Numbered from the stretch's first letter, positions 25,155 through 32,997 are shown. The stretch is 35,796 bases of DNA from Verrucomicrobia bacterium GWF2_51_19 (GCA_001831095.1 MIDP01000035.1:1-35796); one strand, 5' to 3'. The notes: generated by a model from the letters alone, not told the origin. Made by a program: numbers and translations.

Positions 25155-25278
25155 AAGGCCGATGCAAAATGGTCTATAGCGGCGTTCTCGTCGTTCGGGC
25201 TAAGTCACGTACCGCATGTACGCTCCTGTCGCCCTCGCTCCTCGGGGCCTTGCTCTAGAGCCATTTTGCATCGGCCTT
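25155..25278 (-). repeat. Family A hairpin element A6 after flagellin
   Basis: AAGGCCGATGCAAAATGG pairs perfectly with CCATTTTGCATCGGCCTT. The A core has apex CGTAC-cgcat-GTACG. The TATAGCGGCGTTCTCG side faces flagellin. The remaining intergenic sequence to 25398 is T-rich with no clear gene. Confidence 0.9.
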
Positions 25279-25398
25279 TGGTTCGTTAAAGGAAAAGGCT
25301 TCAAAGATGCTTTTTTACATTTCGCTTTTTCAGTCCTTCATTCCAGGCGCTTTTCTTTTTCTTGCTTTTTCGATATTCCTTTTCTAGAATAACAGTGA

Positions 25399-26016
25399 AT
25401 GCGCTTATTTTTACCCCTACTCTTTTGTTCGACCTTGTTTGGTGGCAGTTTTCCGGAAGAGACACGTAAATTACCACGTGATTATTGGGCCTCAACTGAA
25501 TCGACGAATACAGACGATCTTTGGTCAAAATACGCGAGCCTCTTCAAAGAAAGAGGTTTTTTCGAAAAGCCAGACAGTATAAAAATGCAGATCGGTGCAT
25601 GTGAAGACTGGGCATGGGTCCTGTGCTATGTCACAATAGGCGAAACGACAACGTGGTTTGTGGCAGCATTAGAAGATTCGCCATTGCGGTGTATAGACGG
25701 CGAATCTTTTTTGTATTTAGAAAAAGGTGAACAACAGGTCTATTGGATCCCTCTGCCCTTGGTTTTTTCTGAAGAAAAGAGAAGTGTCTATTGGCAATCA
25801 TCATTGTTTAATTTTCAAGAAAACACAAAAAAGCATTACAGTCCAATCCAAGACATCCCTTGCCTTCGTTTGAGTAAACACAAACGCACAATTTTTATCT
25901 TTTGCGGTCTATTAGATAGCAGAACAATATGGATCTGTGTCAAATGCCCCTATTGTTTTCAAGAGGAGACGATGAAAAAGTCGTTGAGTGTTGGCGATCT
26001 TCCCAATAAAAACTGA
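25399..26016 (+). CDS. Secreted hypothetical protein
   Basis: This 205-residue protein has a signal peptide (MRLFLPLLFCSTLFGGS). The mature part is rich in Trp, Glu and Lys (five Trp in the first 120 residues) with a Cys pair near the end (CVKCPYC). No family is recognised. Its 3' end overlaps the 3' end of the convergent fkbH-like gene by 58 bases, and no terminator or hairpin element separates them. The start is plausible, but no ribosome site is evident. Confidence 0.65.
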   Translation: MRLFLPLLFCSTLFGGSFPEETRKLPRDYWASTESTNTDDLWSKYASLFKERGFFEKPDSIKMQIGACEDWAWVLCYVTIGETTTWFVAALEDSPLRCIDGESFLYLEKGEQQVYWIPLPLVFSEEKRSVYWQSSLFNFQENTKKHYSPIQDIPCLRLSKHKRTIFIFCGLLDSRTIWICVKCPYCFQEETMKKSLSVGDLPNKN

Positions 26017-28004
26017 TAGTGCCCGTTTCCGACGTCCGCAAAGCCGACGTCCGAATAAAAGGTGCTGGCGAGTGCATTTTTCGCCGTTGGAATGAAGGTG
26101 CCAGTCACGACCGATGCCCCTTCTTTTTTGGCAGCGTCGAGGAGAGTTTGCATCATGAACGTTTCCAGGCCCAGACCGATCGCGCGGCAGCTGAGCAAAA
26201 AGGTATCGATCGACCACGTCCGTCCCTGTTTTTCCGCAACAAGAACCCCAACGATGCCGTAATCGCCAAAAATATCCTTTAGCTTGAAGGAGCGCGCCCA
26301 GATGACAGGGTTGTCGATGCAACTTTTCAAATAGCCGAGGGCGTGGCGACGCGTGGTGAGGTTAAACTGGTTTGTACGCTGGACGAGCTGTTCGATGCGC
26401 GCCAGGGTCGCCAATTCGAAGGGTCGAACAGTCGCCTCGAGATGGAGGCTTTTGAGAAAATCCCGTGGCGACGTTGCCCCTTGCTTCAATGCCGTGCGCT
26501 TCAGTCCCATCTGGTAGGTCCGGTGGCGTTTTTTATCTTCGTCGGAAAGCGTTACCCGATCCAAGCAAAGGGACTCAAAAAGCTGCTTTTTGGCGTTGTA
26601 AACGGCCTGAATGACGGTCACCTCGGGCGCATTTTGGCGGACTTCGGCGCACTCATGCGGGTTGTCGTCGACGAATACAAGGCTGTCCAGGCCGACATCG
26701 AGCGTCTTGGCAATGTGCTTCATCGAAGCCGACTTCGGCCCCCAATTGGCGCAAAAGACCAAAAAATCTTCCCGTCGCAGGACCATGCCATCGTGTTTTT
26801 GAAAGGGCAGGAGGGCGTCCTCGAGGTTGTTTTTGCTCGCGACAGCCAACAAAATCCCGCGTGCCTTCAGCTCCTTGACAAACTGCTGAAAGTCGCTAAA
26901 AGACTCGCCGATAGCCGATGGCGCACCCACGCGGATGCCGTCTAGGCCGTCCTCAGAGATGATACCGCCCCAGAGCGTGTTGTCGAGGTCGAGGACCAGC
27001 ACTTTTTTCAAAAAACCCAGTGATTGTTGCATCAGGCTCGTCAGGTGCTTGGCGAGCGCTGGTAAAGTCGACAGCGATGGGTGCTGTTTTGCTTGAAACC
27101 ACAAGGCGTCGTCATTCCAACGACACAAGCCCTGTTCCGCCGAGAGCCGTTCGATGTCCACAATCACGACATTCGCCGCCTTCTTTTTCTGCAATTGACG
27201 GTTGAATTTCCGCAAACGAGCGACGGTGCCTGTCTCGGTCTGGTAAGCGAGGTAGCCGTCTGCGGGGCAGGCGGGCAGGTCAGCGTTGTATTGGAGAATG
27301 ACGGCCTTTGGCAGCTTTTCGGCGATCGTTGCCCACAGGACATGTAGGTCGGTTGGGAAATCTCTCCAATGCAGCGCCAGCACGACGAAGTCTGGCTGAA
27401 AATCTATCAGCGCCGTTCCGAAAATTGCCTGCCGGTAATTGCCAAAATCGCCCTCGTAGACTTCCGTCCGAATGTCGGCCGCAAAGGCAACGGCCCGCAG
27501 GAGGGGAGCCAAAAACAGCGTTGTCGAGCTCGAAAGGAGCGCCACGCGGACGGCCTTTTTGTGCGGCATGGGCGACTCACCTTCCAACTTTTTTAAAAAA
27601 ACAGACGCCGCTTGAAGCAGAACAGCGCTGTCCTGGCCGTTGCGAATCGCTCCTTGAAGGGCCTGCCAGGCTTCGTCAAACCGCTGCAGCGACGCGCACA
27701 ACTTTGCTTTTTTCAACCACAGCGTAGGGGAAAGGTCCAGCCCCTCCAAAAGCGATAGCGCCAGCTTTTTATCAGTCAATGAGGCGCATTCAAAGGTCAG
27801 CAAGCGCATTTGTGGGGAATCCGGCGTATCGATTTTAGCCCCGATCTCGACCGCGCGCTGCGCCAATCGAGCAAAAAAGTCCTCTTCGGCCAAGGGGAAC
27901 CGCTCTAGCTCGCCCAGCAGGCGCGACACCTCACCCTCATCCAAAGCACTTATGAACGGCAAAAGTTCCCGCGCACCACAAGCATCTAAGACACTAACAT
28001 CCAT
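25959..28004 (-). CDS. FkbH-like HAD-family protein with GNAT domain
   Basis: This 681-residue protein has three parts. Residues 1-160 are helical. About 160-330 resembles the SGNH-like front domain of long FkbH proteins. The HAD (IIIC) phosphatase core follows, with LDLDNTLWGG near 336-345 and FVDDNPHECAEVR later. The C-terminal GNAT-like acyltransferase domain occupies about 510-665. FkbH proteins load a three-carbon unit (glyceryl from 1,3-bisphosphoglycerate) onto an acyl carrier protein. The gene overlaps the adjacent carrier-protein gene by 11 bases, so the pair probably makes a glyceryl- or similar acyl-ACP for a surface glycan, lipid or small metabolite. The acceptor pathway is not visible here. 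Confidence 0.87.
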   Translation of the reverse strand: MDVSVLDACGARELLPFISALDEGEVSRLLGELERFPLAEEDFFARLAQRAVEIGAKIDTPDSPQMRLLTFECASLTDKKLALSLLEGLDLSPTLWLKKAKLCASLQRFDEAWQALQGAIRNGQDSAVLLQAASVFLKKLEGESPMPHKKAVRVALLSSSTTLFLAPLLRAVAFAADIRTEVYEGDFGNYRQAIFGTALIDFQPDFVVLALHWRDFPTDLHVLWATIAEKLPKAVILQYNADLPACPADGYLAYQTETGTVARLRKFNRQLQKKKAANVVIVDIERLSAEQGLCRWNDDALWFQAKQHPSLSTLPALAKHLTSLMQQSLGFLKKVLVLDLDNTLWGGIISEDGLDGIRVGAPSAIGESFSDFQQFVKELKARGILLAVASKNNLEDALLPFQKHDGMVLRREDFLVFCANWGPKSASMKHIAKTLDVGLDSLVFVDDNPHECAEVRQNAPEVTVIQAVYNAKKQLFESLCLDRVTLSDEDKKRHRTYQMGLKRTALKQGATSPRDFLKSLHLEATVRPFELATLARIEQLVQRTNQFNLTTRRHALGYLKSCIDNPVIWARSFKLKDIFGDYGIVGVLVAEKQGRTWSIDTFLLSCRAIGLGLETFMMQTLLDAAKKEGASVVTGTFIPTAKNALASTFYSDVGFADVGNGHYQFLLGRSPTLNDFFIVSS

Positions 28005-28221
28005 GATTTTTCAAAACATTGAGAATGTCGGCAACGGAACGAATCGCGGTCAGCTCCTCGATGGTAAACTGTATGCCGTACGCACTTTCCAACGCTAGGG
28101 CGACCTGGACCATCGCAACGGAGTCCCATTCTGGGTTTTTGTGCATCGAAAATTCTGGACCAATCACCAGTGTATCGTCTCCGAGAATATCGCGGAATAT
28201 CGCCTGAACCTTTTGTAGCAT
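27994..28221 (-). CDS. Acyl carrier protein
   Basis: This 75-residue protein has the phosphopantetheine site EWDSVAM (Ser34), preceded by a polar loop and followed by the acidic helix II typical of stand-alone carriers. DSV replaces the DSL of fatty-acid ACP, as is common for specialised carriers paired with FkbH or amino-acid-loading enzymes. Its stop overlaps the start of the FkbH-like gene. It is likely that gene's dedicated partner rather than the housekeeping AcpP. Confidence 0.87.
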   Translation of the reverse strand: MLQKVQAIFRDILGDDTLVIGPEFSMHKNPEWDSVAMVQVALALESAYGIQFTIEELTAIRSVADILNVLKNHGC

Positions 28222-28260
28222 GCATCCACTTTACAATCAAGGCCGGCAAAAATCAATCCC

Positions 28261-28314
28261 AAAGACCGGTGTAAAATGGCACCAAAACGCATTTTGGCGC
28301 CCCCGGCCTCGGTC
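28261..28314. repeat. Collapsed hairpin element B10
   Basis: AAAGACCGGTGTAAAATGGC is followed directly by ACCAAAACGCATTTTGGCGC. These are the two inner arm parts of a class-1 B element with the whole core missing. The outer right arm is degraded (GGCCTCGGTC). Confidence 0.65.
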
Positions 28315-28347
28315 GCTAATGAGGTCTTACAAGCTCAATCATTAGCG
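28314..28347. other. Stem-loop with CAATCATTAGCG motif
   Basis: CGCTAATGA and TCATTAGCG form a perfect 9-bp stem with a 16-nt loop that contains GGTCTTACAAGCT. The TCAATCATTAGC half recurs at 31494-31507 and 32819-32833, and in a diverged form at 29190-29202. Confidence 0.6.
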
Positions 28348-28519
28348 AAAAACAAGTCATACCGACCGCTTCCCCTTTCTAATTGAGACTTGCATGGCCA
28401 TGTGTGCTCTAATTTAAATTTCACCAAATAGTGAAAGCGCTCTCATGAATTTTTAACCGGTCCGCGGTGAATGCGTCTACAGAAGTACTGACTCCCTCAA
28501 GCTCTGCGTGTGACAACAC

Positions 28520-28601
28520 GCCCTGGATGCGCCATTAGAGAGCTCGGCGGGTCTCTGGAGCCTTTTGTGGCGCACTCCTTCAGCGTTCGGAAGCGGCTTT
28601 G
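28520..28601 (+). repeat. Left arm of an 82-bp imperfect inverted repeat
   Basis: This pairs with 29073-29154. The best-conserved part is TTAGAGAGCTCGGCGGGTCT, found in both arms, followed by ATGGAGC/CTGGAGC and GGCGCACTC. The arms are 471 bases apart. Confidence 0.8.
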
Positions 28602-28754
28602 GCTGTAAAAAAACAAGATATTGAAATGGATTTATCGCTGTTTTTAGATAAAATACTCGCTTATAGTATTTTTATAAAAAGTCAAGCTTTTCCGTGATTT
28701 TTTTGCGCTGAGGCATAACTGGTCTTGGCGCGCAATCAAGAACAATCTCGATTT

Positions 28755-28910
28755 CCGCATACTGAGCTGCATCCAGCTTATACGCTAAGACTAGACGGCT
28801 TTGTTACCGCATATTAGGCCGCAGCTAGCTTATGCGCTATATTTAAACGGCTTTATCCCCGTGTACTGGGCTGCAGCTAGCTTATGCGCTAAGGCTCGAC
28901 GTCTTTGATA
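28755..28910 (+). repeat. Three 52-bp tandem repeats
   Basis: Units start at 28755, 28807 and 28859 with CCGCATACTG-, CCGCATATTA- and CCGTGTACTG-like sequence. All contain AGCTTATRCGCTA and an ACGGCTTT or ACGTCTTT end. The period is exactly 52. A decayed fourth unit may begin at 28911. The units are contiguous, so this is not a CRISPR. Confidence 0.8.
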
Positions 28911-29072
28911 CTGCGTTGGGCGTTACATAGCTGTGTATGTCGGCCCTGAATCTAGCCTCGACGATTTATTGCGAAAAAGCTTGACTTTTTGTTTAAAAAT
29001 TATATTAGACATTAAAAAATTCTGAATATTTAAAATCCTCATCAATATCAGATATTTTTAAAAACATCAGAA

Positions 29073-29154
29073 AAAGCCGCCTCCGAAGCACATAATGAGT
29101 GCGCCGCAAAAAGCTCCATAGACCCGCCGAGCTCTCTAACGGCGCATTCAGGGC
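29073..29154 (-). repeat. Right arm of the 82-bp imperfect inverted repeat
   Basis: Partner of 28520-28601. It is followed by GCATCGGAAAACCGATGC, a small perfect hairpin with an 8-bp stem. Confidence 0.8.
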
Positions 29155-29295
29155 GCATCGGAAAACCGATGCGCGGTAATAAAGTTTTGTTAATGATTGA
29201 GGTCTTACAAGCTGTCGAGGTCTTTTGTCTTGCATCAGCATGGATGTCGGTTTAGTGTGAAGAGGACTTGTGAACATAAACAACTTACTGAAGGT

Positions 29296-29413
29296 AAGAC
29301 CGTTGGAAAATGGCCGGCAAGGCCAGAGGAGCGAGGGCGACGGGAGTGCACTGACGTGCATGACCTAGCCCGAACGACGAGAACGCCGCTAGAGAACATT
29401 TTCAAGCGGTCTT
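29296..29413 (+). repeat. Family A hairpin element A7 before nuoB
   Basis: AAGACCGTTGGAAAATG pairs with CATTTTCAAGCGGTCTT (slightly imperfect). In the A core the usual apex CGTAC/GTACG is replaced by TGCAC-tgac-GTGCA, a paired change that keeps the stem. The GAACGCCGC side faces the nuoB start, 6 nt away. Confidence 0.88.
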
Positions 29414-29419
29414 AAAGGT

Positions 29420-29842
29420 ATGGAGGCAAAGCGAAAAGCTATGAGTATAGCCCGGTGGGCGCGAGGGAATTCGCTTTGGGTGTTTCCTGTGCAATTGGGG
29501 TGTTGTTCGCTCGAGTGGGTGTCGGCGACGACGGCACGCTTCGATATGATGCGGTTGGGTGTCGAGATTGTTCCGGAGCCCGAGTTGGCTGATTGCCTGT
29601 GGGTTATGGGAACGGTGACGGCGAAAGTTGCACCTCATTTGAAGGCGGTGTACGAGCGCATGCGAGAGCCAAAATGGGTGGTGGCCGTGGGCGCTTGCGC
29701 CACTAATGAGGGCGTTTTCCATACAGACCTTGTGGTGCGTCTCGACTCAGTGCTGCCAGTCGATGTTTACATCAGCGGTTGTCCTCCCAAACCAGAGGCC
29801 ATGATCGATGGATTGCTGTTATTGAAGGAGCGCTGCGTATGA
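29420..29842 (+). CDS. nuoB: NADH-quinone oxidoreductase subunit B
   Basis: This 140-residue protein carries all four ligands of the N2 [4Fe-4S] cluster: C28 and C29 (GCCSLEW), C93 (GACATNEG) and C121 (SGCPPKPEA). The family start WARGNSLWVF is clear. N2 passes electrons to quinone at the NuoB/NuoD interface. The stop overlaps the nuoC start (ATGA). Only AAAGGT lies between element A7 and the ATG, so the ribosome site is weak; an alternative ATG at 29441 has GGAGG but at long spacing. Confidence 0.95.
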   Translation: MEAKRKAMSIARWARGNSLWVFPVQLGCCSLEWVSATTARFDMMRLGVEIVPEPELADCLWVMGTVTAKVAPHLKAVYERMREPKWVVAVGACATNEGVFHTDLVVRLDSVLPVDVYISGCPPKPEAMIDGLLLLKERCV

Positions 29843-30228
29843 ATGCGTTATTGGAAGCGTTTCCTGGGTTGCAGGAGGTCAATGTACTGGGCGCACAGGG
29901 CATTCGTCTTCAGCGAGAATCTCTACCGGCGGTCGCGACTTTTCTAAAAGAACAGATGGGCGCAAACTTGTTTGATATTGTCGGTGTCGATTGGGGTGGC
30001 GCTTTCGGACTCTACTATTCGTTTTTTAAAATGGAGAACGGCCTGCGGTACCGCCTGTATATGCACGTTGAAGCTGGCAAAAAAGTGCCGAGTTTGCGCC
30101 ACTTGTTCGATTCTGCAGAATGGCTCGAGCGGGAATGTTATGACCTTTTTGGTATAGAGTTTGATGTACCTTGTGAACGTCTTTTTGCAAACGCGGGACA
30201 TTCGATGCGCAAGGAGGTCAAGGCATGA
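29839..30228 (+). CDS. nuoC: NADH-quinone oxidoreductase subunit C
   Basis: This 129-residue protein starts at the ATG overlapping the nuoB stop. The family signature ERECYDLFGIEFD lies near residue 95, and the N-terminal alpha/beta domain includes DIVGVDWGG. It is shorter than many NuoC proteins (about 150-200), lacking most of the tail that holds NuoD. It is a peripheral-arm subunit of complex I. The stop overlaps the nuoD start (ATGA). Confidence 0.92.
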   Translation: MNALLEAFPGLQEVNVLGAQGIRLQRESLPAVATFLKEQMGANLFDIVGVDWGGAFGLYYSFFKMENGLRYRLYMHVEAGKKVPSLRHLFDSAEWLERECYDLFGIEFDVPCERLFANAGHSMRKEVKA

Positions 30229-31373
30229 AAGTGGGTCCACTCTACGCACTTCACGGGCCGCTCGAATTGAACTTGGAATTAGATGGTGACGTTATTACGG
30301 CCTGTAATCCCGTTGTCGGCTATCTGCATCGCGGGCTAGAAAAGATGGCGGAAAACATGACGTATATGCAGTTTTTGCCGCTGACAGACCGCCTCGATTC
30401 TCTGTCTGCTTTGAGCAACAGCGTCGCTTGTGTGATGGCGGTTGAGCAGCTAGCGGGTATCACGTTGACTCCGCGTTGCCAGGCGATACGGTTGTTGTGC
30501 TGCGAGCTGGCACGCATTGCTTCACACCTGTTTGCGACAGCGACGTTAGCTATGCAGGCCGACCTCACGTCGTTTTACACGCAGGCGCTCATTCAGAGAG
30601 AAAAATTACTCACGCTCATCGAGAGCCTTACGGGAGCCCGCATAAACACCCATTTTATGCGGATTGGCAGCCTTCGCAGTGATTTACCTAAAAATTGGTT
30701 GGGTCGCGTTCATTTATTTTTAGGCCCCTTTTTGCAAGAACTAGACACCCTTGCGGAGCTTCTCGACAACAACACTCTTTGGCGTCAACGGACGGAAGGC
30801 CTCGGCTACCTGTCTCCAGAAATAGCCCTCAGCCATGCCGTAACGGGGCCCAATCTGCGTGCCAGTGGCATTGATTGCGATCTCCGCAAACGCTTACCTT
30901 ATTTGGGCTACGAACAATACGATTTTGAAGTGGTTATTGGTAAATTCGGCGATGTCTACGATCGGTATCGAGTGCGCATGGAAGAAATGCGACAGAGTGT
31001 GGCCATTATCAATCAAGTCATTGAGACGCTGCCAGAGGGGCCCATTCGCTCCGAAGGACTCTCTAATCTCTCGTTGCCCCCCAAGTCCGCCATGCTGACC
31101 GAAATGGAGGCGCTCAGTCAGGCCTTTATGCTGACGATAAAAGGTCCGCAAGTCCCGCCGGGTGAAGCTTATGTCGAGATCGAAAACCCAAAGGGCGCCC
31201 TCGGCTTCTTCCTTATTTCTAAAGGCGGTGGAACGCCCTACCGCTTAAAAATCCGCCCACCCAGCCTCGCCACGCTGAGCTTGTTACCGAAAATCGCCCC
31301 TGGAACGCATCTCGAAGACCTCTCCTTGCTGCTCGCATCGCTCGATTTTTCCGTCAGTGAATGCGATCGTTAA
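30225..31373 (+). CDS. nuoD: NADH-quinone oxidoreductase subunit D
   Basis: This 382-residue protein is of the 49-kDa type. HRGLEKMAE near residues 35-43 and the C-terminal GGGTPYRLKIRPPS are family marks. It forms the quinone pocket with NuoB. It is translationally coupled to nuoC, completing nuoBCD. No nuoE follows: the strand turns to murE within about 50 bases, and a family A remnant begins 2 nt after the stop. Confidence 0.95.
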   Translation: MKVGPLYALHGPLELNLELDGDVITACNPVVGYLHRGLEKMAENMTYMQFLPLTDRLDSLSALSNSVACVMAVEQLAGITLTPRCQAIRLLCCELARIASHLFATATLAMQADLTSFYTQALIQREKLLTLIESLTGARINTHFMRIGSLRSDLPKNWLGRVHLFLGPFLQELDTLAELLDNNTLWRQRTEGLGYLSPEIALSHAVTGPNLRASGIDCDLRKRLPYLGYEQYDFEVVIGKFGDVYDRYRVRMEEMRQSVAIINQVIETLPEGPIRSEGLSNLSLPPKSAMLTEMEALSQAFMLTIKGPQVPPGEAYVEIENPKGALGFFLISKGGGTPYRLKIRPPSLATLSLLPKIAPGTHLEDLSLLLASLDFSVSECDR

Positions 31374-31413
31374 AAAGGCCGATGCAAAGTGTCTCTAGCA
31401 GCTTTATTTCCAT
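31354..31413 (-). pseudogene. Orphan start: strong ribosome site and 19-codon frame after murE
   Basis: Just after the murE stop, AAAGGAGG lies 5 nt before an ATG at 31413, the strongest such site in the window. The frame (MEIKLLETLCIGLFNDRIH) runs through the A9 remnant and into the end of nuoD on the opposite strand, then stops. It is probably the surviving start of the gene that once followed murE (often murF or mraY), cut off at the repeat element. It could instead be a real small protein. Confidence 0.4.
31375..31403 (-). repeat. Family A remnant A9 after nuoD
   Basis: AAGGCCGATGCAAAGTGTCTCTAGC matches the left arm and gene-facing core edge of A6 and A5 (AAAATGTTCTCTAGCGGCG). The rest of the core and the other arm are absent. 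It starts 2 nt after the nuoD stop. Confidence 0.7.
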
Positions 31414-31426
31414 AAAATCCTCCTTT

Positions 31427-32650
31427 TTAAGTACTCCTCTGCTTTATGTCTCCTTTCGGCTCGCTTGTCAATCCATTCTGGCGGTATGAAACAGCTAATG
31501 ATTGAGGCTCGATTTTCTCAGGGCTTCGTTGCAAGGCATTGAGGACGACCGTGCGGTCAGAAAACGGGATCTTTTGATCTCCAATGATCTGGTAAGCTTC
31601 GTGGCCCTTGCCGGCAATGAGAAGGACGTCGTCGGGCTGCATGGCATCTATGGCCGATTGAATGGCGTTAGCGCGGTCTGCATCGAAAATGACAGGCTTT
31701 GTCAAAGAGATGCCGTGGCGCATGTCGTCGAAAATGGCCTGTATGGCCTCCGTGCGAGGGTTGTCTGAAGTGACCCAGAGGGCATCAGCAGCATCGTGAG
31801 CAATGCGCATCATGTGGGGGCGCTTGGTCTTGTCGCGGTCGCCTCCGCAGCCAAAGACGAGTAAAATGCGCCGATAGGGGAGCGCTCGAAATGTTTGTAG
31901 CAGCTTTTTAAGCCCATCTGGCGTGTGGGCAAAGTCGATAAAGATGGGCCTATCGAGGACTTGTTCTATTCTTCCAGGAACGCCTTTGAAAGACTTTAGG
32001 GCCTCGATGGAGTGCTCTAGCGGAATGCCTTCGGCTGTGCAAATAGCAAGGGCGGCCATGCAGTTTTCGACATTAAAAGCGCCGACGAGCGGAATGTTGC
32101 AAGCATACTCGCGCTTGTGGACGAGCGTAAACGATGTCGATTTCAGCCCGCATTGAATCGAGTGGGCGAAAAAGTCTGCCTGCGTGCGCACGCCAAAGGT
32201 CAACCTCTGCTGTTGCGATGAAAGCGGAATGGCAGCCGAACGGGCATCATCGGCGTTGAGAACGATGTGTTTGGGGCCCTGAAACAACTTGCATTTTGCG
32301 GCAAAGTAATTATCGAGCGTCTTGTGGTAATCGAGGTGGTCGGGCGTGAGGTTTAAAAAGGCGGCTATCGAAAATGGAATTGCCTGTGTCCGGCCCTGTT
32401 GCAGGCCATGGGAGCTCACTTCCATGACGAGGTGCGTGCAGCCATTTGCCTCCATCTTTTGCAAAAACGTGGCTAGCTCGGTCGGCGATGGTGTTGTCAA
32501 CCGCGCTGGAACGATGTCACCGTTGCCGAAATCGTACTCGATCGTGCCCAAAAGGCCGACCCGATGTCCTGCCGATCTCAAAATATGGCGCACACAATAA
32601 CTCGTTGTGGTCTTGCCGTTGGTGCCCGTAATACCAATACAATGCTTCAT
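31427..32650 (-). CDS. murE: MurE ligase lacking the N-terminal domain
   Basis: This 407-residue UDP-MurNAc-tripeptide synthetase has the ATP loop GTNGKTTT at residues 9-16, the central motifs MEVSSHGL, NLTPDHLDYH and FNVENCMAA, and DNPRTE near 296, the motif of meso-diaminopimelate-adding MurE. The usual N-terminal domain of about 85-100 residues that holds the UDP group is absent. There is no room for it, since a tRNA gene begins 19 nt upstream. After the normal family end (IPFSDRTVVLNAL) it has about 35 extra residues, part of which (PQSLA) is read from a repeated motif. It is either a shortened functional enzyme or a decaying copy. Confidence 0.88.
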   Translation of the reverse strand: MKHCIGITGTNGKTTTSYCVRHILRSAGHRVGLLGTIEYDFGNGDIVPARLTTPSPTELATFLQKMEANGCTHLVMEVSSHGLQQGRTQAIPFSIAAFLNLTPDHLDYHKTLDNYFAAKCKLFQGPKHIVLNADDARSAAIPLSSQQQRLTFGVRTQADFFAHSIQCGLKSTSFTLVHKREYACNIPLVGAFNVENCMAALAICTAEGIPLEHSIEALKSFKGVPGRIEQVLDRPIFIDFAHTPDGLKKLLQTFRALPYRRILLVFGCGGDRDKTKRPHMMRIAHDAADALWVTSDNPRTEAIQAIFDDMRHGISLTKPVIFDADRANAIQSAIDAMQPDDVLLIAGKGHEAYQIIGDQKIPFSDRTVVLNALQRSPEKIEPQSLAVSYRQNGLTSEPKGDIKQRST

Positions 32651-32668
32651 TCAACACTACAAAATACA

Positions 32669-32745
32669 TGGCACACCCCGAGGGAGTCGAACCCACAACC
32701 TCCTGATCCGTAGTCAGGTGCTCTATCCAATTGAGCTAGGGGTGC
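32669..32745 (-). tRNA. tRNA-Arg (anticodon ACG)
   Basis: Full cloverleaf on the minus strand. The acceptor is GCACCCC with GGGGTGT (one G-U), and the anticodon stem is CCTGA/TCAGG with loop CTACGGA (ACG). The T arm contains GGGTTCGACTCCC. CCA is encoded. It is the main CGN-reading tRNA, with A34 expected to be changed to inosine. Confidence 0.95.
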
Positions 32746-32876
32746 ACACATCAGAGGCACTCGAAAAGATAGTATTTAACAACTGCCGTCAAGCGCTTTT
32801 TTAAAAAAAGGTATGGCTCCTCAATCATTAGCGAAATAGAGAAAAGTTCACCCGCTGAAAAAGTCTTTGAAAATGG

Positions 32877-32933
32877 CCACTGAGGCTGCAATATGGTTGC
32901 ATGCATGGGCCTGAGCAGTGGTGTCGTTTTTTT
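32877..32933 (+). promoter_or_regulatory. Hairpin plus T-run in the rpmB leader
   Basis: CCACTGAGGC and GCCTGAGCAGTGG form a stem with a 3-nt bulge, followed closely by TTTTTTT (32927-32933), 65 nt before the rpmB start. It reads as an intrinsic terminator. No gene on the plus strand ends just upstream, so it may be an attenuator in the L28 leader. Confidence 0.55.
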
Positions 32934-32997
32934 GATAAAAGACTTGCATTTCAAAAAAAGACCTTTAATTTGCCACACTTATCAACAATTAAAGATT

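Larger units (their letters stand above)
28315..29295. other. Non-coding island with inverted and tandem repeats
   Basis: About 1 kb without a credible gene. A 15-bp direct repeat GAGGTCTTACAAGCT lies at 28321-28335 and 29199-29213. Inside it, 28520-28601 is an inverted copy (roughly 80% identity by eye) of 29073-29154. Further in, 28676-28693 is an inverted copy of 28973-28990 (AAAAAGTCAAGCTTTT). In the centre are three 52-bp tandem units. The nested symmetry looks like a non-autonomous foldback or MITE-type insertion, or a large structured RNA. No transposase is present. Confidence 0.65.

Noticed and set aside
28755-28910. 52-bp periodic repeat as a CRISPR
   Set aside because: The units adjoin one another with no constant-repeat/variable-spacer pattern, and no cas gene is present.
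28315-29295. Insertion sequence with transposase
   Set aside because: Inverted and direct repeats are present, but no reading frame resembles a transposase, so it is listed as a non-coding island only.
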